Assembly: GCA_016291375.1 (NCBI GenBank)
Contig: JAEEXE010000030.1
Span: 1 to 36,277 of the forward strand
Length of the DNA: 36,277 bases
Reading direction: 5' to 3'
DNA from: Butyrivibrio sp.
GTDB taxonomy: Bacteria > Bacillota > Clostridia > Lachnospirales > Lachnospiraceae
The notes under the pieces are model-generated. The model searched no databases. It had not been told where the DNA came from and saw only the letters and a list, made by a program, of their open reading frames with translations. Position numbers and translations under genes: made by a program. Shown here piece by piece: positions 25,841-33,127 of this stretch. Numbering within the stretch: position 1 is the stretch's first letter; each line of letters opens with the position of its first letter.

Positions 25841-25851
25841 AGGAGGTCTAT

Positions 25852-26094
25852 ATGGAACAGGTCGCTATTAGATCATGGGGCAATAGCCAGGGAATACGAA
25901 TACCAAAAGACATCTTGGAAAAGCTCCAATTGAAAACATCTGATGTTCTTGATATTGGAATTGATAATGATTCAATTGTTCTGAGAAAGTCTTTTGAGCA
26001 TAAAACTTTCGAGGAACGCCTAGCAAAATATGACGGAAATATCTCCATCTGCGATTTTGATTGGGGTGAACCAAAAGGTAGGGAAATGCTATGA
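25852..26094 (+). CDS. mazE: MazE-like antitoxin (AbrB-fold, SpoVT/AbrB family)
   Basis: 80 residues. The N-terminal MEQVAIRSWGNSQGIRIPKDILEKLQL is the swapped-hairpin DNA-binding domain of MazE proteins (WGNSxGIRIPK), and the acidic C-terminal tail (about 55-80, ending DFDWGEPKGREML) would wrap the toxin. AGGAGG lies 5 nt before the ATG. It overlaps the toxin gene by an ATGA. Likely binds the adjacent palindrome and represses its own promoter. Confidence 0.9.
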   Translation: MEQVAIRSWGNSQGIRIPKDILEKLQLKTSDVLDIGIDNDSIVLRKSFEHKTFEERLAKYDGNISICDFDWGEPKGREML

Positions 26095-26402
26095 TTGATA
26101 TATCTCAAGGTGACATCATCAAAATTCGCGGCTTTAACCGTAGTCTATTTGTTGTAACAAGCAAAAATGCTTTTATAAAAGCAACCGGAGTATTTCATGT
26201 ATGTCCTTTACTAAAAAATGTTAGCGAAGGCCCACTACACATATTGGTAAAAGGAAACAAGGGCACAAGCGGTACCGTCATATGCGAACAAGTAAAACTT
26301 ATTGATCCATCTGAAAGATCTTGCAATCGCGCAGATCGAATTCCCTATGCCGATATCATGGAAGTATCAGATGTTTTACAAGGTATCTTTGAATACGATT
26401 GA
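26091..26402 (+). CDS. mazF: MazF/PemK-like toxin (ribonuclease family)
   Basis: 103 residues of the PemK/MazF SH3-like fold: ISQGDIIKIRGF replaces the usual QGDIVWVDF, followed by SLFVVTSKNAF, HVCPLLKNV, NKGTSGTVICEQVKLID (like GLxxxSVVLCDQIRTLD) and a C-terminal helix. MazF toxins cut mRNA at short sequences. The normal Arg-Pro strand entry (GxRPxVVL) is altered (GFNRSLFVV), so activity is plausible but not certain. The ATGA overlap with the antitoxin and the shared terminator downstream mark a two-gene operon. Confidence 0.82.
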   Translation: MIDISQGDIIKIRGFNRSLFVVTSKNAFIKATGVFHVCPLLKNVSEGPLHILVKGNKGTSGTVICEQVKLIDPSERSCNRADRIPYADIMEVSDVLQGIFEYD

Positions 26403-26426
26403 TTGAAAAGAAAAATCATTACCTGC

Positions 26427-26475
26427 AACCTTTACACATTTATGATTGTTTATGATGTGTAAAGGTTTTATTTTG
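26427..26475 (+). terminator. Rho-independent terminator of the MazEF-type operon
   Basis: A perfect 13-bp stem, AACCTTTACACAT (26427-26439) with ATGTGTAAAGGTT (26455-26467), loop 15 nt, followed by TTATTTT. It is 24 nt after the toxin stop. Confidence 0.85.
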
Positions 26476-26515
26476 CCCGTAATTAAAAAATAATTCATAT
26501 TTTCACAATAGAATC

Positions 26516-26544
26516 TTTACTTTATTTTGCAGAAGCCTTAAAAT
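26516..26544 (+). promoter_or_regulatory. Likely promoter of the lipoprotein gene
   Basis: -35-like TTTACT (26516-26521; 4 of 6 consensus) and -10 TAAAAT (26539-26544), 17-bp spacing, about 30 nt before the ATG. The preceding terminator means the gene needs its own promoter. Confidence 0.55.
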
Positions 26545-26573
26545 CTAATCAACATAATATAGGAGGACACAAA

Positions 26574-27401
26574 ATGAAAAAGGCAAAACTACTTGGATTT
26601 ACACTGGCACTACTCGGAACTGCATCAATGCTTGCGGCATGCGGTTCAAAAAAGGGGGACATGTCACCACAATTCGATCAGAGCGGTGAAACTACTATAA
26701 CCAAAAGTGCTGCTACAAAAGAATTTGGTAAAAAGTCTGAAGAAGAATATCCTATATCCGATGATGTTCAGAAAAAGCTTGATGCATTGACAACTGATTA
26801 TTCAAAAGTAAACTGGGAGGCTGAGTACATGCCGACAGACGGTATCGTAGTTTCTGAAGGAACTTTTATCGACACCCATAATACGATCAAGGCAGAACGT
26901 TACCATTTAGTCGTAGCATTTACCAATACAACAGATCAGAACATCAGGTTATCTTTAGACGGTAACGTAGAAGACGTAGAAGGTGCCTATGTACAGGACA
27001 TCTTCACTGATGAAATTGAAATATGGGCAGGAAACACTGTTGCAATTTCTTTGAAATTGTTAGAAAAGATTCCTTCCGGAAATATCAAGTGGAACAAGTT
27101 TGAAATTCAGCCGCTTGACAAAGAATATATTCCATACGAAGTATCTACAGAATTGCAAAAGGGGGATACCGGAAGTTACGCGCTTCGGTCTGATGCATCT
27201 TCAGATAATGAGAATAATCATTTATTCAGGACCACTACATATTGCGGATTAATACTTGATAAAGACGGAAAAATCCTATGTGGAGAAGGATTAAGTGATC
27301 CTGAGGATACAAGTGCCAGCTGGCATACTGTATCTCTCCACGAAAGTACATTTGGCGGTGAAAACGCTGATTTTGTATTTTTTGTTAATCTCTTTTTATA
27401 A
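26574..27401 (+). CDS. Predicted lipoprotein of unknown function
   Basis: 275 residues. MKKAKLLGFTLALLGTASML with lipobox LAAC (20-23) gives a signal peptide cut before C23 and lipid anchoring to the outer face of the membrane. The rest reads as a soluble beta-rich domain: acidic linker (about 26-70), then ERYHLVVAFTNTTDQNIRLSLDG, WAGNTVAISLKL and a C-terminal FVFFVNLF strand, loosely like extracellular Ig-like domains of DUF5067-type lipoproteins. AGGAGG is 7 nt before the ATG. It stands alone between two terminators. I do not recognise a specific function. Confidence 0.85.
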   Translation: MKKAKLLGFTLALLGTASMLAACGSKKGDMSPQFDQSGETTITKSAATKEFGKKSEEEYPISDDVQKKLDALTTDYSKVNWEAEYMPTDGIVVSEGTFIDTHNTIKAERYHLVVAFTNTTDQNIRLSLDGNVEDVEGAYVQDIFTDEIEIWAGNTVAISLKLLEKIPSGNIKWNKFEIQPLDKEYIPYEVSTELQKGDTGSYALRSDASSDNENNHLFRTTTYCGLILDKDGKILCGEGLSDPEDTSASWHTVSLHESTFGGENADFVFFVNLFL

Positions 27402-27413
27402 TCATAAATCAAC

Positions 27414-27446
27414 AAACCGCTACACAACCTGTGTAGCGGTTTTTAT
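27414..27446. terminator. Strong terminator between the convergent lipoprotein and fcl genes
   Basis: AAACCGCTACACA (27414-27426) pairs perfectly with TGTGTAGCGGTTT (27430-27442) over 13 bp with a 3-nt loop, followed by TTT on the plus strand. It ends the lipoprotein transcript and probably also serves fcl from the other side, though the minus-strand U-run (TTTGTTGATTT) is weaker. Confidence 0.88.
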
Positions 27447-27492
27447 ATACTATATTCTATACTCTATCTCTCAAAACGCATGATTCCGAGCT

Positions 27493-28437
27493 TTATCTCT
27501 CCGCACGCATGGGATTTTCAAGGAAATCCTTGTACGCAAGCTTGATACCGTCATCAAGCTCTGTCTTATATGTCCAGCCAAGCGCTTTGGCTTTTGATAC
27601 ATCAAGAAGCTTTCTGGGAGTTCCGTTTGGCTTTGAAGGATCCCATCTGATTTCTCCGGTGTAGCCGATGATGGCTGCAACCTTCTCCGTAAGCTCTTTT
27701 ATCGTAAGCTCTTTGCCCGTTCCGGCATTGACTGTCTCGTTGCCACTGTAGTTATTCATAAGAAATACACACAGATTAGCAAGATCATCAACATAAAGGA
27801 ACTCTCTCAAAGGGCTACCGTCTCCCCAACAGGTTACATAGGGAAGATTCTGCTCTTTGGCCTCATGGAATCTTCTTATAAGTGCAGGAAGAACATGAGA
27901 ATGAGTGGGATGATAGTTGTCATTAGGTCCATATAAATTAGTGGGCATAACAGAGATATAATCTGTTCCGTACTGCTTGTTGAGGTACTCACAGTACTTA
28001 AGTCCCGATATCTTAGCAAGGGCATATGCCTCATTGGTCTTCTCAAGCTCTGAAGTCAAAAGACAATCCTCTTTCATAGGCTGAGGAGCCATTCTGGGAT
28101 AAATACAGGATGAACCAAGAAATTCAAGCTTCTTACAACCATTCTTCCAAGCAGCATGTATAACATTCATCTCAAGGATCATATTCTCATACATGAAATC
28201 AGCAAGTGCCTCGGAATTACCCATAATACCGCCAACCTTAGCGGCTGCAAGGAAAACATAATCCGGCTGCTCCTGCGCAAAGAACTTCTCTACCTGGTCC
28301 TGTCTTGTAAGATCAAGCTCACTGTGGGATCTTGTAATGATATTAAAATATCCCTGCTCCTTGAGCTCTCTAACTATTGCAGAGCCAACCATTCCTCTGT
28401 GGCCCGCTACATAGATCTTGTCATTTTTCTCCATCAT
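27493..28437 (-). CDS. fcl: GDP-L-fucose synthase
   Basis: 314 residues, an NADPH-dependent extended SDR that epimerises and reduces GDP-4-keto-6-deoxy-mannose to GDP-L-fucose. Visible: GHRGMVGSAIVRELKEQG (nucleotide-binding loop), FLAAAKVGGIMGN, FLGSSCIYP with the catalytic Ser, YALAKISGLK with the Tyr/Lys pair, MPTNLYGPNDNYHP and RKLLDVSKAKALGW. Length is normal. AGAGG lies 8 nt before ATG 28437 (a second ATG follows at once). It is 42 bp downstream of gmd, forming a GDP-fucose module, presumably for the nearby polysaccharide. Confidence 0.95.
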   Translation of the reverse strand: MMEKNDKIYVAGHRGMVGSAIVRELKEQGYFNIITRSHSELDLTRQDQVEKFFAQEQPDYVFLAAAKVGGIMGNSEALADFMYENMILEMNVIHAAWKNGCKKLEFLGSSCIYPRMAPQPMKEDCLLTSELEKTNEAYALAKISGLKYCEYLNKQYGTDYISVMPTNLYGPNDNYHPTHSHVLPALIRRFHEAKEQNLPYVTCWGDGSPLREFLYVDDLANLCVFLMNNYSGNETVNAGTGKELTIKELTEKVAAIIGYTGEIRWDPSKPNGTPRKLLDVSKAKALGWTYKTELDDGIKLAYKDFLENPMRAER

Positions 28438-28479
28438 GATATACGCCTCTTTTACACACTTTAAATATTATCCTGATTA

Positions 28480-29571
28480 TTACTTATCAATACCCTTTTC
28501 AAGGAACTCAGCAAGGTTAAACTCAACGTGCTCATTGGCTCTCTCAACAGCTACCTTAGCCATATCGTGCTCAACCATGATCTTTACAAGTTCTTCAAAA
28601 GAAGTGGTCTGAGGATTCCATTGGAGCTTCTCTTTAGCCTTGGTAGGATCGCCCCAAAGATTTACAACATCTGTAGGTCTGTAGAAATCAGGTGAAACCT
28701 CAACAAGCACCTTACCTGTAGCCTTGTCGTAACCCTTCTCGTCTGTGCCCTCGCCCTTAAACTCAAGCTCGATACCTGCATAGTGGAAAGCAAGCTGAGC
28801 AAACTCTCTTACAGAGTGCTGTACACCTGTTGCGATAACAAAGTCCTCAGGCTTGTCATTCTGAAGGATAAGCCACATACACTCAACATAATCCTTGGCA
28901 TAACCCCAGTCACGAAGACTTGAGAGATTACCAAGATAGAGTTTCTCCTGCTTGCCCTGTGCGATACGTGCTGCTGCAAGCGTGATCTTACGTGTAACGA
29001 AAGTCTCACCGCGGCGCTCTGACTCATGGTTGAAAAGAATACCTGAGCAGCAGAACATGTTATATGCCTCTCTGTACTCTTTTACAATCCAGAAACCATA
29101 GAGCTTGGCTACCGCATAAGGGCTGTATGGATGGAAAGGAGTCTTCTCGTTCTGAGGAACCTCCTCAACTTTACCGTATAATTCTGAAGTTGAAGCCTGG
29201 TAGATACGGCAAGTCTCTGCAAGACCGCACTGGCGAACCGCTTCAAGAACTCTAAGAACGCCTGTAGCATCAACGTCAGCTGTAAACTCAGGTGAATCAA
29301 AAGAAACCTGAACGTGTGACTGTGCTGCAAGGTTATATATTTCATCAGGACGAACCTTGGAAACAACACCAAGGATACTCATAGAATCGCCCAGATCTCC
29401 ATAATGAAGATGGAAATGAGGCTTACCCTCAAGATGTGCGATCCTCTCGCGGAAGTCCACTGATGATCTTCTGATAATACCGTGAACGTCATATCCCTTC
29501 TCAAGAAGGAACTCTGCAAGATATGATCCGTCCTGTCCTGTGATACCTGTTATAAGTGCAACTTTACTCAT
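28480..29571 (-). CDS. gmd: GDP-mannose 4,6-dehydratase
   Basis: 363 residues. First step of GDP-6-deoxy sugar synthesis, GDP-D-mannose to GDP-4-keto-6-deoxy-D-mannose. Signatures: [22 protein letters not shown] with the TGxDGxYL loop, [47 protein letters not shown] (catalytic Tyr/Lys) and [16 protein letters not shown]. Nearly full-length match to the family. AGGAG is 5 nt before the ATG. The preceding 72-bp gap is AT-rich and probably holds a promoter, but I cannot pick a convincing -35 box. Confidence 0.96.
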   Translation of the reverse strand: MSKVALITGITGQDGSYLAEFLLEKGYDVHGIIRRSSVDFRERIAHLEGKPHFHLHYGDLGDSMSILGVVSKVRPDEIYNLAAQSHVQVSFDSPEFTADVDATGVLRVLEAVRQCGLAETCRIYQASTSELYGKVEEVPQNEKTPFHPYSPYAVAKLYGFWIVKEYREAYNMFCCSGILFNHESERRGETFVTRKITLAAARIAQGKQEKLYLGNLSSLRDWGYAKDYVECMWLILQNDKPEDFVIATGVQHSVREFAQLAFHYAGIELEFKGEGTDEKGYDKATGKVLVEVSPDFYRPTDVVNLWGDPTKAKEKLQWNPQTTSFEELVKIMVEHDMAKVAVERANEHVEFNLAEFLEKGIDK

Positions 29572-29643
29572 ATTTGCTCCTAGCTCTACTAATAATTATA
29601 ACTCTACTCAAATTTTAACACACTATACTATATCATATTATAA

Positions 29644-30573
29644 TCAATCCTCAAATAGCGGTGTCGAGAAGTATCTCTCTGCTGTATCAGGCAATACCGT
29701 AACAACGGTTTTCCCGGGACCCAGCTTCTTCGCAAGCTTAACCGCAGCTGCGACATTGGTTCCGCTCGATATTCCGCACATAATCCCTTCCTCTCTTGCA
29801 AGTCTCTTAGCCATTGTAAGCGCCTCATCATCAGTAACAATATAAATATTGTCATATATTGATCTGTTGAGGATATCAGGTATGATACCGTCTCCGATAC
29901 CCATCTGGATATGTGTTCCGATATTGCCGCCTGCAAGTATTGCTGCATTCTCAGGTTCCGCAGCCCAGATCTCAATATCGGGATACTGCGCTTTAAGGAC
30001 CTCTCCGATTCCAGTAATGGTTCCGCCTGTTCCGATTCCCGAACAAAAACCATGAATCGGACCTTCAACCTGTTCCATAATCTCAAGCGCAGTGTGATTC
30101 TTGTGCGCCATTGTATTATTGGGATTCTCAAACTGCTGTGGAACAAAAACATTGGGATCTTCATCTCTCATTCGTAGCGCCGTGTTAAGGCACTCCTCGA
30201 TGCAGGCTCCGATATCACCGTCATCATGAACAAGTATTACTTCTGCGCCGTAGTGCCTTACTATCTTCCTGCGTTCCTCGCTGACGGAATCCGGCATTAT
30301 TATTATGGTCTTATAACCTCTTACCGCTCCCACAAGAGCAAGTCCTATTCCCTGATTGCCGCTTGTCGGCTCAACAATAATAGTATTCTCGTTTATAAGT
30401 CCCTGCTTCTCCGCAGCCTTTATCATATTAAGAGCGGTTCGTGTTTTGATCGAACCGCCCACATTAAGCCCTTCATATTTAACCAGGATCTCCGCACCAT
30501 CGGCACCGGCAATCCTGTTAAGTCTTATCATTGGTGTATGCCCTACAGCAGCGAGCACGTTGTCGTGTATCAT
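29644..30573 (-). CDS. cysK: Cysteine synthase-like PLP enzyme (divergent CysK)
   Basis: 309 residues. Family reaction: O-acetylserine plus sulfide to cysteine. Seen: GHTPMIRLNRI, VGGSIKTRTALNMI with the PLP Lys (K43), EPTSGNQGIGLALVGAVRGY, GIGTGGTITGIGEVLK, GISSGTNVAAA and the C-terminal RYFSTPLF. Two spots differ from canonical CysK: TSGNQG instead of TSGNTG, and HKNHTALEI where HxxTTGPEI is usual, so another beta-replacement substrate is possible. TTG 30579 is in frame, but AAGGAG is 10 nt before ATG 30573, which I prefer. It is upstream of gmd with a 72-bp gap. Confidence 0.85.
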   Translation of the reverse strand: MIHDNVLAAVGHTPMIRLNRIAGADGAEILVKYEGLNVGGSIKTRTALNMIKAAEKQGLINENTIIVEPTSGNQGIGLALVGAVRGYKTIIIMPDSVSEERRKIVRHYGAEVILVHDDGDIGACIEECLNTALRMRDEDPNVFVPQQFENPNNTMAHKNHTALEIMEQVEGPIHGFCSGIGTGGTITGIGEVLKAQYPDIEIWAAEPENAAILAGGNIGTHIQMGIGDGIIPDILNRSIYDNIYIVTDDEALTMAKRLAREEGIMCGISSGTNVAAAVKLAKKLGPGKTVVTVLPDTAERYFSTPLFED

Positions 30574-30646
30574 TGCCAAGTATCTCCTTAAAACTGTTTT
30601 TATTCCAAAAGCCCCCGAGCATTATCGGAACGCATTGTTACTATGC

Positions 30647-31600
30647 TTACCAGCCAATCTTACGGATCTTCTCCACAAGATTTCTTCCGTACACCTCACA
30701 TCCAAGCTGATTGGGATGAAGATTATCAAGGAAGTATTCCGGGAGATGAGGCACAAGTTCCCTTCCGTCGATCACTGAAACATTCTTGTACCTACCCGCA
30801 ATCTCTTTTACTTTATCACAAAAAGCCATGAGAATCTGCATTTCTTCAGGGTGATCACCTCTCCACAAAGGTGAGATGCACAGAATCGGGATCTCATTAC
30901 CGTATATCCCGATAAGTCTCTCGTAGTACTCCTCAACAGCCTGCACAGCATTACCATCGCCATACTGATTGGTTCCCAGCGCAACTATGATCTTATCCGG
31001 CTGATAGCCCGCCATCTTCATAAGACTGTTCTTATCGTAAATATATCCGCCGATTCCCTGATTTATAATATCATAATTAAGGAGCCTGTTTGCAACACTT
31101 ACATAAATACATCCCGAGCGAAGCGGTCCATAGCCCTGAGTGATGGAATCTCCGAGCCACAAAACCTTCTCATTTTTGGCTGCTCTTCTTACTTCCGCGT
31201 CACTTTCAAACTTCCTTACAAGTATTGTTGCATCCGCAGGCAGATAGACCACAACGTTCTTCTTCCCCTCCGGAAGCTTCCACGACAGCCTACCTTCCTC
31301 CGCAATATCTTTTACATAGACGATATTGGTGAGCTGTCCGTCTATCATAAGCTCAAAAGAATCCTCGGAGCCCTTCCATATAAATTTATAGTCAAAAGAA
31401 ATCTCTCTTGCCTTTGTTTCAAACTCAAAAGTCTTGGCAGTTGTCGCCGTGCACCTTTCGTACCAAAAATCCAGTGCACCCTTAAAGTACTCAATCTGAT
31501 CCTTGTTGTACTGAAAAGCCTGAAGATATCCACCTTCTGTCTCCTCAAATTCATACGCCCCAAAATAAATGTTTTTTAGTTCTTCGTTAGATAAAATCAT
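30647..31600 (-). CDS. Two-domain SGNH/GDSL hydrolase (putative esterase)
   Basis: About 317 residues. An N-terminal beta-sandwich (about 1-135; KTFEFETKAREISFDYKF) precedes an SGNH catalytic domain: GDSITQGYG (150-158, nucleophile Ser), GIGG (182-185, oxyanion Gly), GTNQYG (209-214, Asn) and DNLHPNQLG near the C-terminus (Asp 292, His 295). All four blocks are intact. No signal peptide, so it seems cytoplasmic. Such enzymes often deacylate sugars or small esters. ATGs at 31615 and 31606 are also in frame, but GAGG is correctly spaced (7 nt) only for ATG 31600. Substrate unknown. Confidence 0.82.
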   Translation of the reverse strand: MILSNEELKNIYFGAYEFEETEGGYLQAFQYNKDQIEYFKGALDFWYERCTATTAKTFEFETKAREISFDYKFIWKGSEDSFELMIDGQLTNIVYVKDIAEEGRLSWKLPEGKKNVVVYLPADATILVRKFESDAEVRRAAKNEKVLWLGDSITQGYGPLRSGCIYVSVANRLLNYDIINQGIGGYIYDKNSLMKMAGYQPDKIIVALGTNQYGDGNAVQAVEEYYERLIGIYGNEIPILCISPLWRGDHPEEMQILMAFCDKVKEIAGRYKNVSVIDGRELVPHLPEYFLDNLHPNQLGCEVYGRNLVEKIRKIGW

Positions 31601-31642
31601 ACCCATACCTCGCATAAATAAAGAAATAGCAATACGAGAACC

Positions 31643-31648
31643 ATTATA
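31643..31648 (-). promoter_or_regulatory. Candidate -10 box for the SGNH hydrolase gene
   Basis: Perfect TATAAT on the minus strand about 43 nt upstream of the gene, without a recognisable -35 at 16-18 bp. Low confidence. Confidence 0.35.
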
Positions 31649-31710
31649 CTTTATGCTAAAATAATTTACTACGAAAACATAAAAAGATTATGAATTCGTA
31701 ATGAAGATTC

Positions 31711-31738
31711 TTGCTTTTATCATTACAAATGATACAAT
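31711..31738 (+). promoter_or_regulatory. Promoter and operator of the RelB-YoeB pair
   Basis: -35 TTGCTT (31711-31716) and -10 TACAAT (31733-31738), 16-bp spacing. Between and overlapping them lies an exact inverted repeat TATCATT-ACA-AATGATA (31718-31734). A further near-palindrome around GAATTC (31688-31701, one mismatched pair) lies just upstream. The arrangement fits repression by the antitoxin complex. Confidence 0.65.
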
Positions 31739-31759
31739 AATTATAGGAGGTAAAGAATC

Positions 31760-32026
31760 ATGGCTAACGCTGTTAATATCAATTTCAGGATGGATTCTGA
31801 ATTAAAAAAGAATATGGAGCAACTATGTAATGAACTTGGTATGTCAATGACAACCGCCTTTACTATCTTTGCAAAAAAGATGACTCGAGAACATCGTATT
31901 CCTTTCGAAGTTTCTGCAGACCCTTTCTACTCTGAAGCCAATATCAATTACCTTAAAGGAATCAAATCAGATATCGAAAACGGAAAAGCTCATTTCACGG
32001 AACATGAGCTGATTGAGGTTGACTGA
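31760..32026 (+). CDS. relB: RelB/DinJ-family antitoxin
   Basis: 88 residues. MANAVNINFRMDSELKKNMEQLCNELGMSMTTAFTIFAKKM is the ribbon-helix-helix N-terminus of RelB/DinJ antitoxins; the C-terminal half (DPFYSEANINYLKGIKSDIENGKAHFTEHELIEVD) is the toxin-binding part. AGGAGG is 8-10 nt before the ATG. The last base of its stop region meets the toxin ATG at 32026. Likely represses the operon through the inverted repeat upstream. Confidence 0.92.
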   Translation: MANAVNINFRMDSELKKNMEQLCNELGMSMTTAFTIFAKKMTREHRIPFEVSADPFYSEANINYLKGIKSDIENGKAHFTEHELIEVD

Positions 32027-32283
32027 TGGGCATATTGTGGGAAGACCGTGGTTGGGATGATTACATTTATTGGCAATCACAAGACAAGAAAACTCTTAAA
32101 AGAATAAACAACTTGATAAAAGATGCGCAGCGTAATCCTTTTGATGGAATTGGCAAGCCTGAAGCGTTAAAAGATGATCTCCAAGGTTTTTGGAGCAGAC
32201 GCATCAATGAAGTAGATAGACTGATTTATGAATATATTGATGGTAACCTTAGGATAATAGCTTGCAAAGGTCACTATGAATAG
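32026..32283 (+). CDS. yoeB: YoeB toxin (ribosome-dependent mRNA endonuclease)
   Basis: 85 residues, end-to-end like Escherichia coli YoeB: LWEDRGWDDYIYWQSQDKK, RINNLIKDAQRNPFDGIGKPE, GFWSRRINEVDRLIYEY and ACKGHYE. The catalytic residues known for YoeB (Glu46, Arg65, His83, Tyr84) fall at the same positions here, so the toxin looks active. It cuts mRNA in the ribosomal A site unless bound by the antitoxin. Pairing of YoeB with a DinJ-like rather than YefM-like antitoxin is a mild mix of families. Confidence 0.95.
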   Translation: MGILWEDRGWDDYIYWQSQDKKTLKRINNLIKDAQRNPFDGIGKPEALKDDLQGFWSRRINEVDRLIYEYIDGNLRIIACKGHYE

Positions 32284-32298
32284 ATTGTAATAATCAAA

Positions 32299-32330
32299 CG
32301 AGGAAGCTCACCTGAGCTTCCTCGCTTTCA
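32299..32330. terminator. Terminator between convergent yoeB and the membrane-protein gene
   Basis: Perfect 12-bp stem CGAGGAAGCTCA / TGAGCTTCCTCG (32299-32324) with a 2-nt loop. The plus-strand tail CTTTCATCTT is only moderately T-rich; on the minus strand TTTGATTATT follows, so it may serve both directions. Confidence 0.75.
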
Positions 32331-32338
32331 TCTTACCT

Positions 32339-33118
32339 TCACTCTTTATTTTTCCCCAATTTATCTACCAGTGCATCGATGGTTCCGGAATCCAGTGTGA
32401 GGACATTGGATGCAAAAAGCGTCTTCACGAACCATATCAGTATCACGAATACAAGTATCGGTATCACGCAGGCTGTTACAATCATCACGGCTAGAGACTC
32501 AAGGAGACTCTCAAGGAACGACGTGATCTTATCGACAGTTTCCGTTGTAATAGTCGTAAATTCATTAAAGAAGCCGCCTTCCGAATCACCCTCAACTTCC
32601 AGGCCATTGTACTCTTCCACCGCGTTCTCTACTTTGGAAGCCTGAGTCTGGTACACAAGGTCCGAAAGCTTAACGCTGGCAGGAACTATGAGGAAAATAA
32701 TTATTCCTATCAGTGCGATCTTGCCGGCAGTCTCCGCCCACTTTCTTTTCCCAGAAATGATCCATGCACATAACAAAACACATGTTATTGGTAGGAGCAG
32801 CCCAAATACTATATATCCGGAGAGACTTACCAGGAATTTCTCGAGATACAATGCACTTAAGATCACAAGAAAATACTTGGAAAGTTCTGCAAGCTGTTCA
32901 GCTATAGGTGTGCACATATCTCCCGGGAGAAGTGACAATGTGGCTGAAGTTGCCGCAGAACCTCCCGAAAGGATCATAACAGATTCAATCTTCTCTTCCG
33001 TTTTTTCTATTGTGTGCTTGTGTGTATTGGGATCCCCCGCCCAAGGTGCGATCTTGGTAAAAGAGATCACGGCTATAAGCGCAAGTACTGCAACCAGTGT
33101 TATCTTCTTAAGCTCCAT
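32339..33118 (-). CDS. Predicted membrane protein of unknown function
   Basis: 259 residues. An N-terminal hydrophobic segment (about 5-25), two in the middle (about 80-122), one at about 132-152 and one near the C-terminus (about 208-232). Between the last two is an acidic, coiled-coil-prone stretch (VENAVEEYNGLEVEGDSEGG, ETVDKITSFLESLLESL). No family is recognised. AAGGAG 5 nt before the ATG; 9 bp after the DUF4230 stop, so the two are one transcription unit. The hydrophobic pattern suggests a small inner-membrane complex partner, which is speculation. Confidence 0.8.
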   Translation of the reverse strand: MELKKITLVAVLALIAVISFTKIAPWAGDPNTHKHTIEKTEEKIESVMILSGGSAATSATLSLLPGDMCTPIAEQLAELSKYFLVILSALYLEKFLVSLSGYIVFGLLLPITCVLLCAWIISGKRKWAETAGKIALIGIIIFLIVPASVKLSDLVYQTQASKVENAVEEYNGLEVEGDSEGGFFNEFTTITTETVDKITSFLESLLESLAVMIVTACVIPILVFVILIWFVKTLFASNVLTLDSGTIDALVDKLGKNKE

Positions 33119-33127
33119 ATATACTCC

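Noticed and set aside
29572..29643. Promoter for gmd
   Set aside because: A TATAAT is present in the AT-rich gap, but no -35 match occurs at 16-18 bp; transcription from the cysteine-synthase gene is equally likely.
29628..30164. 178-codon minus-strand frame inside the cysteine-synthase gene
   Set aside because: Alternate frame of a gene with clear PLP-enzyme motifs; Arg/Leu-rich shadow translation.
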